Shown piece by piece: positions 43,913 through 53,535 of a stretch of DNA of 64,000 nt. Under the pieces are notes generated by a model. The model was not told where the DNA came from and searched no databases. It worked only from the letters and a program-made list of their open reading frames with translations. Where the stretch lies: the NCBI RefSeq assembly GCF_003854965.1, contig NZ_RQPI01000003.1:248001-312000 (forward strand), given 5' to 3'. Origin of the DNA: Paenibacillus rhizophilus (GTDB lineage: Bacteria; Bacillota; Bacilli; Paenibacillales; Paenibacillaceae). Position numbers and translations under genes: made by a program. How positions within the stretch are numbered: the stretch's first letter is position 1; each line of letters starts with the position of its first letter.

Positions 43913-45054
43913 AAAGTCTCAAGCTATGTGACACGACGTTAAGGGACGGCGAACAGGCGGCTGGGGTTTCATTCACGAGGGCGGAAAAGCTGGAAATCGC
44001 AAGATTGCTGTCGGAGTGCGGTGTAGAGCAGGCGGAGATCGGTATTCCGGCTATGGGAGTACGGGAGCAGGAGGACATCGCGGCCATTGCCGCGCTCGGA
44101 CTTCCCATCAAGCTGATGACCTGGAACCGTGCGCTCAAAAGCGATATTGACAAGGCTTGGGCGACGGGAGTGAATTGGTGCCATGTTTCCATTCCCGTCT
44201 CTGAAGTTCAGCTTCGCGGCAAGCTCGGGCTTATGCCTGTCGAAGGCTTAACAAAGCTGCTTCGCGCGGCGGAATATGCAGTAGGACTGGGTATGACCGT
44301 GTCGGTCGGTATGGAAGATTCATCCCGTGCGGATATGGATTTTCTGGTGGAATTGGTCAATTGCCTTTATAAGGAATGCGGCGTAAGATGGTTCCGTTAT
44401 GCGGATACGGTATCCGCACATCATCCCGGACAGATGGCTCAGCGGGTAAGCGCCCTGCTTGGAGCTGTACCGCCGGATGTGGAGCTTGAGGTGCACTGCC
44501 ATAACGATTTCGGACTGGCTGTCGCGAACACGCTGAGCGGCATCGCCGCGGGTGCGACGTGGGCGAGCACGACGGTCGCGGGAATTGGGGAGCGCACCGG
44601 GAATGCGCCGATGGAGGAAGTGGCGCTGGCCTGGCGTTACTTGTACGGCGGCCACACCGCCATTCGAGCCGAGTTGCTTAAGCTTGCCGCGGATATGGTA
44701 ATAGCGGCTTCGGGACGCAGCGTTGGAGACTCTAAACCGATTGTCGGCAAGCTGGCCTTCACACATGAATCAGGAATTCATGTGGACGGACTGATGAAGG
44801 ACAGGGAGACTTACCAGACCTTCAATCCGTCGGAAGTCGGCCGTGAGCACAACTTTGTGCTTGGCAAGCATTCCGGGACGGGCGGCGTTGCCCATGTACT
44901 TGGCAAACAGGGACTTGAAGCTGACCCCGAGACGGCGGCCAGACTGCTGGTGCGTGTCCGGGATTATGCCGAGGCGAGCAAGGGGAATGTGCCGGAATCC
45001 TTGTTGGTGAAATGGCTGTTGGAAGATCGGAAGCAGGCTCCAAACGCGGTGTAA
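43909..45054 (+). CDS. nifV: Homocitrate synthase
   Basis: 381 residues. LCDTTLRDGEQAAGVSFTRA opens the HMG-CoA-lyase-like barrel; GMEDSSRADMDF, VHCHNDFGLAVANTLSG and GIGERTGNAPMEEV are active-site segments, with HESGIHVDG towards the C-terminus. It condenses 2-oxoglutarate with acetyl-CoA to give R-homocitrate, the organic ligand of FeMo-co. GTG start overlaps hesA by 4 bases with GGAGGT upstream. Last gene of the operon. Confidence 0.94.
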   Translation: MKSLKLCDTTLRDGEQAAGVSFTRAEKLEIARLLSECGVEQAEIGIPAMGVREQEDIAAIAALGLPIKLMTWNRALKSDIDKAWATGVNWCHVSIPVSEVQLRGKLGLMPVEGLTKLLRAAEYAVGLGMTVSVGMEDSSRADMDFLVELVNCLYKECGVRWFRYADTVSAHHPGQMAQRVSALLGAVPPDVELEVHCHNDFGLAVANTLSGIAAGATWASTTVAGIGERTGNAPMEEVALAWRYLYGGHTAIRAELLKLAADMVIAASGRSVGDSKPIVGKLAFTHESGIHVDGLMKDRETYQTFNPSEVGREHNFVLGKHSGTGGVAHVLGKQGLEADPETAARLLVRVRDYAEASKGNVPESLLVKWLLEDRKQAPNAV

Positions 45055-45141
45055 GAACCCGGGTGATGACAAGAACGTTATTGTCCCGAAATAGGAGTGG
45101 ACGGAAGCGATCATGCGAAGCAGAGTAGCGGAGGAAATAAG

Positions 45142-45188
45142 GGGCTGATTCACGGGACATAGCTGTCCTTGTGAATCGGCCTCTTTTT
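45142..45188 (+). terminator. Terminator of the nif operon
   Basis: GGCTGATTCAC and GTGAATCGGCC pair (one G-U) around an inner GGACA/TGTCC stem and are followed by T5. The rest of 45055-45371 holds no gene. Confidence 0.85.
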
Positions 45189-45371
45189 GATGCGCGGAAG
45201 GCTTGAAGAATCGGTATCCATTTCTTGTTCATCTAAGCTTAATTCCTGAACGGATTGGGCATTTCCCGCAGCTAATGCTTTCAAGAATTGTTATTAGTCT
45301 CCGTGCGAAAGGTTAAGATATATTAAATGTACTTCGCAAGCGGGGTACAGTCCGCACAAGGAGGCAGGCAT

Positions 45372-47081
45372 ATGAACCCGAAATGGTGGAAGGAAAGCGT
45401 CGTGTACCAGATTTATCCCGTGAGCTTCATGGATTCGAACGGCGACGGAAGGGGAGACCTGCGGGGAATTATCTCGAAGCTGGACTATCTGAAAGATCTC
45501 GGAGTGGATGTCATCTGGGTGTGCCCCATCTACAAGTCTCCCGGCCATGACAACGGCTATGATATCAGCGATTACTGCGACATCAGCAAGGAGTTCGGAA
45601 CGATGGCGGATTTCGACCTGATGCTTCGGGAGATCCATGCGCGGGGCATGAAGCTGATGATGGACCTGGTGCTCAATCACACCTCCCATCAACATCCCTG
45701 GTTTATTGAATCCCGGCAGTCGAAGGATAATCCGAAACGCGATTTCTATATATGGAGAAAAGGCAAAAACGGCGGACCTCCGAATAACTGGGAGTCATAT
45801 TTCAGCGGCTCGGTGTGGGAGTACGACGAGCGGACGGAGGAGTACTACCTGCATTTGTATTCCAGATTCCAGCCCGACCTCAACTGGGAAAATCCCGTCG
45901 TCATCGATAAGCTGCATGAAATGGTAGCCTGGTGGCTGAAAAAAGGCGTGGACGGCTTCCGTTTCGACGCCATCGCGCATATTGTCAAGGCCGAAGGGCT
46001 GCCCGACGCGCTCAATCCAAAAGGCACCACGACGGTGCGGGCTTACGAAATGTTCTCCAACCTGGAGCATGTTCATACCCTGCTGCAAAACCTGCATGAG
46101 AAAGTCCTTTATTATTACGATATTATGACGGTTGGTGAGACTTCCGGCCTCGGGCCGGAGCAGGCGCTGGAGTATGTGGGCGACGGACGCCGGGAGCTGA
46201 ACATGACGTTCCAGTTCGAGCATATGTTTCTGGATGCCGCCTCGGCAGGCAGCGGGAAATGGGATATCGTTCCATGGAATCTGCTGGCGCTAAAAAAAAT
46301 CATGAGCGGTTGGCAGACGACTCTCCATAACCGGGGTTGGAACGCCAATTATTTATGCAATCACGATCAGCCGCGGGCGGTATCACGGTTTGGTGACGAT
46401 GTTCGCTACCGGGACTGCTCGGCCAAAATGCTGGCTACTTTTCTGCATATGCTGGAAGGGACGCCATACATGTACCAAGGCGAGGAGATCGGCATGACGA
46501 ATGCCGCGTTTCAGTCGATTGAAGATTACCGCGACGTCGAAACGCTCAACTACTATGAGGAGCGGCGCAACAGCGGCGTGTCCGACGAAGAAATCATGAA
46601 GGCGATCCACAAAAAGAGCCGGGACAACGCCCGGACGCCGATGCAGTGGGATGATGGCGAGGGAGCCGGATTTACAACCGGAGTGCCCTGGATCAAGCTG
46701 AACTCGAATTATGTGGAGATCAATGCAGCCAAAGCGGTCAAGGACCCTGATTCCATTTATCATTATTACAAAAAGCTGATTGAGCTGCGAAAAAAACACA
46801 AGGTGATCGTCTACGGCGAATACCGGCTGCTGCTGCCCCTTCATACTGAAATTTATGCTTTTACCCGGACGCTGGAGGATCGGCAGCTTTTGATTATTCT
46901 GAATTTTTTTGACCGCAATCCGGTCTTTGAAATGCCGCAGGATCTGTTGCAGGACGGAATGGAGCTGCTGATCTCCAATTATCCGCCGGAAAAGAGCGAA
47001 AATCTCCGCAAGCTGCCGCTGCGTCCGTACGAGGCGCGGGTTTATATAAAAACCATTCCGGGGGCGTCGGAGGGAGTGTAG
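45372..47081 (+). CDS. GH13 alpha-glucosidase (oligo-1,6-glucosidase-like)
   Basis: 569 residues, cytoplasmic GH13. MNPKWWKESVVYQIYPVSFM, DLVLNHTSHQHPWF (region I), GFRFDAIAH (region II, nucleophile Asp), VGETSG (region III, acid Glu) and LCNHDQPRAVSRFG (region IV) are all present. In this subfamily the residue after the nucleophile is Val in alpha-1,6 enzymes; here it is Ala, which suggests alpha-1,4 or mixed specificity rather than a strict isomaltase. ATG at 45372 has AAGGAGG ahead. Monocistronic, between two terminators. Confidence 0.85.
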   Translation: MNPKWWKESVVYQIYPVSFMDSNGDGRGDLRGIISKLDYLKDLGVDVIWVCPIYKSPGHDNGYDISDYCDISKEFGTMADFDLMLREIHARGMKLMMDLVLNHTSHQHPWFIESRQSKDNPKRDFYIWRKGKNGGPPNNWESYFSGSVWEYDERTEEYYLHLYSRFQPDLNWENPVVIDKLHEMVAWWLKKGVDGFRFDAIAHIVKAEGLPDALNPKGTTTVRAYEMFSNLEHVHTLLQNLHEKVLYYYDIMTVGETSGLGPEQALEYVGDGRRELNMTFQFEHMFLDAASAGSGKWDIVPWNLLALKKIMSGWQTTLHNRGWNANYLCNHDQPRAVSRFGDDVRYRDCSAKMLATFLHMLEGTPYMYQGEEIGMTNAAFQSIEDYRDVETLNYYEERRNSGVSDEEIMKAIHKKSRDNARTPMQWDDGEGAGFTTGVPWIKLNSNYVEINAAKAVKDPDSIYHYYKKLIELRKKHKVIVYGEYRLLLPLHTEIYAFTRTLEDRQLLIILNFFDRNPVFEMPQDLLQDGMELLISNYPPEKSENLRKLPLRPYEARVYIKTIPGASEGV

Positions 47082-47104
47082 AAGTTAACCGAAAGATTTG
47101 CAGG

Positions 47105-47145
47105 GCAGGTTCCGATGGCGTCAGCGCCGCGGGACCTGCTTTTTT
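47105..47145 (+). terminator. Terminator after the GH13 gene
   Basis: GCAGGTTCC and GGGACCTGC with an inner GGCG/CGCC stem, followed by T6. Confidence 0.9.
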
Positions 47146-47317
47146 GGAAGACAGGCTGACGGGGGAATCGATCTGCGCCGGCGATGATCTGCATTTTTCA
47201 TGGAGTGAGAGTGACTTGCTGCTTTGAGTTTGCCGGCAAAAGGGGGTAAAATAAGCGGTACATTTGCAGATACATAGATGGGCTAGATGAAAAGGGAACT
47301 GCGGGAGGAGACCGGAC

Positions 47318-48052
47318 ATGAGTGAATGGTATGAAAAAAGCTTTGGCGAGGACTATCTGATCGTATATAAACACCGGGATTTCGGAGGCGCGCGGCGGGA
47401 AGTCGAGCGGATGATCGGCTGGCTCGGCCTGCCGGCGGGCGCCAAAGTGCTCGATCTGTGCTGCGGCATGGGCCGGCATTCGCTGGCGCTTGCGGAAGCG
47501 GGCTACGAAGTCACCGGCATCGACCTGTCGGAAGCGCTGCTGCGCGAAGCGCGCGCCCAGGAAGGCGCGGAGCGCGTGACCTGGGTCCGGTCCGATATGC
47601 GGGAACTGCCGCTTGAGGGAGGCTTCGACGCAGTGGTCAACCTGTTCACCTCCTTCGGATATTTTGAGGAGGATGAAGAGCATCTGAAGGTGCTGCGCGA
47701 AATCCGGCGGATGCTGAAGCCGGGCGGCAAGTTTATCATCGATTTCCTGAACCCGTCGTATGTGATTGCGCATCTCGTGCCGCATTCCAACCGGGAAGAC
47801 GGCGACAATCTGATTGACGAGAAGCGGCGGATCGAGGACAGCTATGTGAAGAAGGACATCATCTTGACGTCCAAAATCGATGGGACGCCGCGCCAATACC
47901 ATGAGCGGGTGAAGCTGTATTCGCTGGAGAAGTTTCGCGATTTGCTCGCGGCAGCCGGTCTTTCTCTTGAAGCGGTGCACGGGAGCTACGAGGAGGATGA
48001 ATATGAGGCGGAAACCTCGCCGCGCATGATCTTCGTAGGGAAGCGTCCGTAA
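47318..48052 (+). CDS. Class I SAM-dependent methyltransferase
   Basis: 244 residues. Motif I VLDLCCGMGRHSLALAEAG and motif II EVTGIDLSEALL bind S-adenosylmethionine; SDMRELPLEGGFDAVVNLFT and EIRRMLKPGGKFIIDFLNP are the following motifs. Substrate unknown. The stop is directly followed by the ATG of the MBL-fold hydrolase, so they are co-transcribed. ATG preceded by GGGAGGAGA. Confidence 0.85.
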   Translation: MSEWYEKSFGEDYLIVYKHRDFGGARREVERMIGWLGLPAGAKVLDLCCGMGRHSLALAEAGYEVTGIDLSEALLREARAQEGAERVTWVRSDMRELPLEGGFDAVVNLFTSFGYFEEDEEHLKVLREIRRMLKPGGKFIIDFLNPSYVIAHLVPHSNREDGDNLIDEKRRIEDSYVKKDIILTSKIDGTPRQYHERVKLYSLEKFRDLLAAAGLSLEAVHGSYEEDEYEAETSPRMIFVGKRP

Positions 48053-49069
48053 ATGGACGGCGGCAAGAGCAGGCGGGAGGAAACCGCCCGGTTTAAGATT
48101 CAGGAGGGCGGATTGATTCAGGTGCTTGTGCCGATGGCGCCGCCGCTGCTGATGATGAACGGCTATCTGCTCAGGGACGATGACGGCGGTATTACCGTGG
48201 TCGATCCGGGACCCCGAAGCCGGGAAGCGGAGGCGGTCTGGGAGGAAGTTCTTCAGGAGCTTGGAGCGTCATGGAATGCTGTGAAGCAGATCGTTGTCAC
48301 CCATCACCATCCGGACCATTACGGATTGGCAGGTTGGCTGCAGGAGCGCAGCGGCTGCCGGGTCTGGATGTCGAAGCGGGCGCATGCCGAGGCGGAGCTG
48401 ATGTGGGGGCCTGCGTCCGTCATGGAGACGGAGCTGCCGGAGTTTTTTGCCCGGCACGGCATGCCGGAGCAGCGGGTGGCAGAGCTGAGGGAGCATCAGG
48501 CCGCGATATGGCCTGTGGTTTCGCCGCAGCCGGCAGTTTCCCATGTGGAGACGGAGCGGTCTTTTGCCATGGGCGGCCGGGAGTGGCTGCCGCTTGAGAC
48601 CGGTGGACATGCGGCGGGGCATCTGTCCTTCTTCCACCCGGGCAGCGGGCAGCTGCTGTGCGGGGATGCCGTGCTGCCGCAGATTTCCCCGAATATCAGC
48701 CTGCTGCCAGGCAGTGATCCCGAGCCTCTGCGGACATTTATGGACGGGCTGTCCATGCTCCGGCAGCTGCCCGTGAAGACGGCGTTTCCGGGGCACCGTG
48801 AGCCGTTCGGTTATTTTGCGGGCCGAATTGAACAACTGCTGCTTCATCACGAAGAGCGGCTGGACGCGGCGGAGTCGCTTCTGGCGGATCGTCCGCGCAG
48901 CGGATTCGAGGTGTGCGGAGAGCTGTTCCGGGGACGGATATCCGGCATTCATCAGCTGCGTTTTGCCATGAGCGAGGCGCTGGCTCACCTCGTTGAATTG
49001 GAACGCAGAGGCCGGGCTGTCTCGGAGGAGAAGAATGGAGAGATAAGGTTTTATCGGATAGATGGCTAG
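48053..49069 (+). CDS. MBL-fold metallo-hydrolase
   Basis: 338 residues of the metallo-beta-lactamase fold. VTHHHPDHYGLAGWL is the zinc motif (H-x-H-x-D-H); further ligands are in TGGHAAGHLSFFHPG, LLCGDAVLPQ and FPGHREPF. The C-terminal helical region suits the group that includes glyoxalase II-like and lactonase-like enzymes. Cannot assign substrate. Coupled to the methyltransferase without a gap. Confidence 0.85.
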   Translation: MDGGKSRREETARFKIQEGGLIQVLVPMAPPLLMMNGYLLRDDDGGITVVDPGPRSREAEAVWEEVLQELGASWNAVKQIVVTHHHPDHYGLAGWLQERSGCRVWMSKRAHAEAELMWGPASVMETELPEFFARHGMPEQRVAELREHQAAIWPVVSPQPAVSHVETERSFAMGGREWLPLETGGHAAGHLSFFHPGSGQLLCGDAVLPQISPNISLLPGSDPEPLRTFMDGLSMLRQLPVKTAFPGHREPFGYFAGRIEQLLLHHEERLDAAESLLADRPRSGFEVCGELFRGRISGIHQLRFAMSEALAHLVELERRGRAVSEEKNGEIRFYRIDG

Positions 49070-49092
49070 TGATCTTATACGGCAGACAAACA

Positions 49093-49136
49093 AAGCGGGA
49101 CCGGACAAGAGCGACTCTTGCCCGGTCCCGCTTTTT
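49093..49136. terminator. Bidirectional terminator
   Basis: AAGCGGGACCGG and CCGGTCCCGCTT form a perfect 12-bp stem with an inner AAGAG/CTCTT stem; T-run on the plus strand and A-run before it. Serves the MBL gene and the convergent PgpA-like gene. Confidence 0.9.
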
Positions 49137-49163
49137 CAATTGGAACATTCTGAGCCTAGCGAT

Positions 49164-49763
49164 TTATTTCGTCTTAATCTTCTCCGCGTATAAACGTCTT
49201 GCCGCCTCCTCGCTGTCCTCCGGCTCATGCGGCAGTCCGAGATCTTGCTCACGCTCCGCCTGCTTCCGGTGGGCGATTCGGCTGCTTGCAGCGGCGGCGA
49301 CGGCGCCTACGATATCGTCCAAGAAGGTGTTCACTTTCCCCGTTCCCTTGTCGTTCAGCCTCTCCAGCACACCCGGCTTCAGCTTATCGATATAGCCGTA
49401 GTTGGTAAAGCCGATGCTTCCGTATACATTCACGATGGAAAAGGCCAATATTTCATCTACCCCGTAAAGACTTTCGTCATGTTCGATCATATCCTGCAGC
49501 GGCGGAAACAGCTTGCCTTCTTCTGCCAGCAGATCCAGCTGGATGCCGGTCAGGACGGCGTTCTGGACTTCCCGCTTGCTGAGCACCATCTCGACATTGT
49601 GGATGCACTCCTCGATGGTCAGGGAAGGGTAATATTTTTGCTGAAGCAGTATGACAAGCTCCGCAATTTCCTCGATCTTTACCCCGCGTGTGTGAAGCCA
49701 AGCTCTCGTTGCCTGCGCGACGGCTTTGCTGTTCAGACTGTAAGGGATTTTTGTATCGGCCAT
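49164..49763 (-). CDS. PgpA-domain protein, YutG-like
   Basis: 199 residues. The C-terminal part has the phosphatidylglycerophosphatase A pattern: GKLFPPLQDMIEHDESLYGVDE split around the conserved acidic cluster, SIVNVYGSIGFTNYGYIDKL and NTFLDDIVGAVAAAASSRI (D-D metal site). B. subtilis YutG is the nearest relative I recall. The role in lipid phosphatase activity is by family only. ATG preceded by GGGGTGA. Confidence 0.72.
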   Translation of the reverse strand: MADTKIPYSLNSKAVAQATRAWLHTRGVKIEEIAELVILLQQKYYPSLTIEECIHNVEMVLSKREVQNAVLTGIQLDLLAEEGKLFPPLQDMIEHDESLYGVDEILAFSIVNVYGSIGFTNYGYIDKLKPGVLERLNDKGTGKVNTFLDDIVGAVAAAASSRIAHRKQAEREQDLGLPHEPEDSEEAARRLYAEKIKTK

Positions 49764-50036
49764 GTTCAGTCACCCCGTTATGTTGTCGTTATTGGACGTT
49801 GTCTTGGCGCATGGCTTGCCATGCTGCGCCGTAGTCAAATTGTACGTGTACAGGAAGTATTTGTCCAGAAATGGAGACTTATGCGGAAAGCGGTTGCCCT
49901 GGCGAAAGAGGTTGCTGGACACCGTCAAAAACAAGCGTAAGCGATTTTTGGATAAGCCGTTGTTATTTTTTGTCCGGGGGGCTCGTATACATAGCAGTAC
50001 AAACCGTTCGATTACCTATGAAAGGGGCAAAACAAG

Positions 50037-51224
50037 ATGATAAATAAGAAAAAATTGGCCGGCGTTTCCGCTGCCTGCCTGCTGGCGTTTCCGCTGGCGC
50101 TGTCCGGCTGCGGCTGGTTCGGCTCGGAAAAATCGGCTGCCATTGACCCGCCGCCAAGCGATGTGGAGGCGCAAATGCTGCAGACGAGCGATAACACGCT
50201 GGATAGCGGGGTCTTCGCGCCTGTTGCGGAGGACGGCGCGGACAGCGGCGCAACCGGCAGCGATTCAGGCGGGGGCGTAGCCGATTCAAGCACCGCGGCG
50301 AATAACGCCGCAAGCGGCAGCGCAAAGTCGGGAGCCAAAGGTGACAGCGACTCCAATGCGCCGCGCACGACCGTATTTTTGCAGAACGATAACGGCCTGC
50401 TTGCTCCCGTCGCTCTCAGCCTGCCGGCGGCAGAGCAAAACGGAGCGCTGAAACAGTCGCTCGAAGCTCTGGTGGATAAAGGAGCCTACGCAGCGGGCCT
50501 GCCTGACGGATTTCATGGGGTCCTGCCCCAAGGAACAGAAGTCAAAAGCGTGACATTGGACCATAATCTGGCCATCGCCGAGTTTGGCGGCAATTTCGGC
50601 ACCTATGCTCCGGCAGACGAACGGAAGCTGCTGGAGGCCATTACCTGGACGCTGACCGGTCAGGAAGGAATTAAGGGAGTGCAGCTGTGGGTTGACGGCA
50701 AAAAGCTGAATGAAATGCCGCTCAAGGGAACGCCGCTCGATCGTCCGCTGACCCGCAGCCTGGGAATCAACCTGCCGTCGCAGGGCCCGGCTAAGATGAA
50801 TTCCAGCGCCGTCACCGTCTACTTCTCGGCTGCTTCGCCAAGCGGAGTTCAATATTATGTACCCGTTACCCGGTTCGTGACGCCGGGACAGGACCCGCTT
50901 AAAGCGGCGATGAACGAACTGATTCAAGGCCCCGATTCGGAGAACGGACTGGAAACGGTAATGACCCCCGAGACGTCGCTGGATTCCGTAGAGAAAGGGC
51001 AGAACGGCGTAGTTACCGTATCGCTGAACGACGATATGTTCGATGATGGCAGTCAGGTGCCCGCCGAGCTGCTGGAGTCCGTGGTGCTTACGGTCGCCCA
51101 GAATTCGGAAGACGCCATGGTTCAGGTCCGCATGAACGGCAAACAGACGGTCACCGGCACCGACAATGTCGATTACGGCAAGCCCGTTTCGGCGCCGCAG
51201 TATGTGAATGAACTTCCGCTGTAA
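50037..51224 (+). CDS. gerM: GerM-like germination/sporulation lipoprotein
   Basis: 395 residues. Lipoprotein signal with LALSGC (lipidated Cys about residue 22), an Asp/Ser/Gly/Ala linker, then two GerMN domains (about 105-240 and 255-385), each with the pattern LKQSLEALVDKG... / LWVDGKKLNEMPL and LKAAMNELIQGP... / VQVRMNGKQTV. GerM is a mother-cell protein needed for engulfment-stage morphogenesis and germination. gerM-rph-rdgB is also the order in B. subtilis, which supports the name. ATG preceded by AAAGGGGC. Confidence 0.88.
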   Translation: MINKKKLAGVSAACLLAFPLALSGCGWFGSEKSAAIDPPPSDVEAQMLQTSDNTLDSGVFAPVAEDGADSGATGSDSGGGVADSSTAANNAASGSAKSGAKGDSDSNAPRTTVFLQNDNGLLAPVALSLPAAEQNGALKQSLEALVDKGAYAAGLPDGFHGVLPQGTEVKSVTLDHNLAIAEFGGNFGTYAPADERKLLEAITWTLTGQEGIKGVQLWVDGKKLNEMPLKGTPLDRPLTRSLGINLPSQGPAKMNSSAVTVYFSAASPSGVQYYVPVTRFVTPGQDPLKAAMNELIQGPDSENGLETVMTPETSLDSVEKGQNGVVTVSLNDDMFDDGSQVPAELLESVVLTVAQNSEDAMVQVRMNGKQTVTGTDNVDYGKPVSAPQYVNELPL

Positions 51225-51413
51225 AGAGGAAGGTTAGGCACGGTTTGTTCTGTAGGCTTCCGGCTCTGCGAGCGACGGGCGGAATCAGGTACCGGTGCTG
51301 CCGGGCCTCCGCCCGGGTCGCCAGGGCGAAAAGATGCTTTTGCGCCTGCACTTTGGTAGAATAAAGGATGCTTAAACGAAGCTCACGCTATACAAATGTA
51401 GGAGGCAGACAAA

Positions 51414-52172
51414 ATGAGATCAAACGGGCGAAACGACGATGGGCTCCGGCCGCTCAAGATTACGACCCAAACCAATAAATACGCCGAAGGCTCCGTACTC
51501 ATTGAAATGGGGGACACTAAGGTCATTTGCACGGCAACCGTTGAGGAAAAAGTCCCTCCCTTTCTGAAGGGCCAGGGGAAAGGCTGGGTGACGGCGGAGT
51601 ATTCCATGCTTCCACGGGCGACGCAGTCGCGCAATCAACGCGAAGCTGCGCGCGGAAAGCTGACCGGACGCACCATGGAAATCCAGCGGCTCATTGGACG
51701 GGCGCTTCGCTCGGTAGTGAATTTGCAGGCTTTGGGCGAACGGAGCATCACGCTGGACTGTGACGTCATCCAAGCGGACGGCGGCACGCGGACCGCGTCG
51801 ATTACAGGTTCTTTTGTCGCGCTGGCGTTTGCCGTGAACAAAATTGCCTTGCAGCACCGTCTCAGCGCGTTTCCTATCACCGACTACCTGGCGGCGATCA
51901 GCGTCGGCATCGTGGGAGATCGCCCGCTGCTCGATCTGAATTATGAAGAGGATTCCAAAGCGAAGGTCGACATGAACGTCGTTATGACCGGAAGCGGTGA
52001 ATTCGTCGAGCTGCAGGGAACAGGGGAAGAGCGTCCTTTCTCGCGAAAGGAGCTGGATCATCTGCTGAGTCTGGGCGAAAAAGGGATTCTCGAGCTGATC
52101 ACCGCTCAGAAAGAAGCTTTGGGACCGATCGCGCTCAAAATTCCTTCCGGCCAGCCCGGCCAGGAGGTATAG
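51414..52172 (+). CDS. rph: Ribonuclease PH
   Basis: 252 residues. [15 protein letters not shown] at the start, [53 protein letters not shown] and [18 protein letters not shown] are diagnostic. A phosphorolytic exoribonuclease that trims tRNA 3' ends. ATG preceded by TAGGAGGCAG. One base separates it from rdgB. Confidence 0.97.
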   Translation: MRSNGRNDDGLRPLKITTQTNKYAEGSVLIEMGDTKVICTATVEEKVPPFLKGQGKGWVTAEYSMLPRATQSRNQREAARGKLTGRTMEIQRLIGRALRSVVNLQALGERSITLDCDVIQADGGTRTASITGSFVALAFAVNKIALQHRLSAFPITDYLAAISVGIVGDRPLLDLNYEEDSKAKVDMNVVMTGSGEFVELQGTGEERPFSRKELDHLLSLGEKGILELITAQKEALGPIALKIPSGQPGQEV

Positions 52173-52173
52173 C

Positions 52174-52821
52174 ATGATCTCCGGAAGTGGTATTCTTATC
52201 GTCGCAACCAAAAATGCCGGCAAGGTACGCGAGTTTCAGCATGCTTTTGCGCCGTTTGGCTTGACGATACAGAGCATGTTCGATTATCCGGAGCTGCCGG
52301 ACGTTGTTGAGGATGGGACGACCTTTGCGGAGAATGCGCTGAAGAAATCAAGGCAAATCGCCGAAACGCTCGGTCTGCCTGTGCTTGCCGACGATTCCGG
52401 CCTCTGCGTGGATGCGCTTGACGGCCGCCCCGGCGTATACTCCGCCCGCTATGCGGGCGAAGGCGCGTCGGACGAGGATAATAACCTCAAGCTGTTAAGC
52501 GAGCTGGAAGGGCTGAAGCAGGGCGAGGATACCGGACAGCCGTTGCTCAGCACGGCGAGGTTCGTCTGCGCCCTGTCATTGTACGACCCGTCCACGGCCA
52601 CAGAACTTACGGCCGAAGGCGTTGTGGAAGGCTGGATCACTTCCGAACCGGCGGGCGGAGGAGGCTTCGGCTACGATCCCTTGTTCTATCTTCCGGAGTT
52701 CGAGAAGACGATGGCCGAGCTTACGCTGGCAGAGAAACAGTCGGTCAGCCATAGGGGAATGGCGCTGCGCCTCCTGACGGAGAAATTGGCCGTGAAGCCG
52801 CAGGACGGCGCTGGACAATAA
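52174..52821 (+). CDS. rdgB: dITP/XTP pyrophosphatase (RdgB/HAM1)
   Basis: 215 residues. VATKNAGKVREFQ (substrate loop), LADDSGLCVDALDGRPGVYS and the C-terminal GGFGYDPLFYLPE and VSHRGMALR are the family signatures. It removes non-canonical purine nucleotides from the pool. Translated from an ATG just after the rph stop. Confidence 0.96.
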   Translation: MISGSGILIVATKNAGKVREFQHAFAPFGLTIQSMFDYPELPDVVEDGTTFAENALKKSRQIAETLGLPVLADDSGLCVDALDGRPGVYSARYAGEGASDEDNNLKLLSELEGLKQGEDTGQPLLSTARFVCALSLYDPSTATELTAEGVVEGWITSEPAGGGGFGYDPLFYLPEFEKTMAELTLAEKQSVSHRGMALRLLTEKLAVKPQDGAGQ

Positions 52822-52876
52822 TAATATCAGAACAAGGATATGAGCGAAGCTTATACTTTCTGATATTTCAAGCAAG

Positions 52877-52928
52877 GCCTCAAGTCTGAATCTGTCGCTT
52901 TCGCGAAATTCAGGCTTGAGGCTTTTTT
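52877..52928 (+). terminator. Terminator of gerM-rph-rdgB
   Basis: GCCTCAAG and CTTGAGGC with inner TCTGAAT/ATTCAGG, followed by T6. Confidence 0.9.
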
Positions 52929-53102
52929 CGTTCCGCGATGCCGGTCATCCAAGTCGTAATGGTGAAAATTCGTTGTCATCATAACGCTGCTCCTGCAGAA
53001 ATACAATGAATATAGCAGCTGTTCATTGCTATGCAAAAAGATGCAACGCAGAAGATTTCTTTTCGTTATTGTTAGTATAAAGCGAAAAAGAAGGTGACAG
53101 CT

Positions 53103-53531
53103 TTGGTTATTTGGATGATCTGGTTTATCGCCGCCGGCATTTTGCTGGTCGCCGAAATGCTGACGCTCACTTTTTACCTCCTATGGCTGTGCGTCGGTGC
53201 TGCCGCTGCCGGTCTTGTGTCGCTCGCCGCGCCGGACGCTGTACTGATGCAGGTGCTGACCGGTTCTTTGGTCGCGCTTGGATTGACTCTGTTCTCGAAA
53301 CCGATGGTGTCGCGCTTCCGAGCTTCACGGGGATTCAAGGACATCGGGACCGATATTGTCGGCAAGCAGGGGATCGTCGTTCAGCCTATTGAGCAGGGCC
53401 GCCGCGGACAGGTTAAAGTCGGAGGCGATACATGGAGCGCCACGTCGGCGCAGAATCTGGCTGCGGATGAGAAGGTTAGAGTGATCGGCAGGGGAAACGC
53501 CATTATTGAAGTAGAACGCTGGGAGGTATGA
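53103..53531 (+). CDS. NfeD-like membrane protein
   Basis: 142 residues. Two or three hydrophobic helices (IWMIWFIAAGILLVAEML, LLWLCVGAAAAGLVSLAA, VLTGSLVALGLTLF) followed by an OB-fold domain (GKQGIVVQPIEQGRRGQVKV, ADEKVRVIGRGNAIIEVE). Short NfeD proteins form pairs with stomatin-type SPFH proteins, and the next gene is one. TTG at 53103 is preferred with AGAAGGTG about 7 bases ahead; an in-frame GTG at 53094 lies inside that site. Confidence 0.85.
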   Translation: MVIWMIWFIAAGILLVAEMLTLTFYLLWLCVGAAAAGLVSLAAPDAVLMQVLTGSLVALGLTLFSKPMVSRFRASRGFKDIGTDIVGKQGIVVQPIEQGRRGQVKVGGDTWSATSAQNLAADEKVRVIGRGNAIIEVERWEV

Positions 53532-53535
53532 GAGA

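Noticed and set aside
49764..50036. Short frames between the PgpA-like gene and gerM
   Set aside because: No binding sites and random composition; treated as promoter region of gerM.
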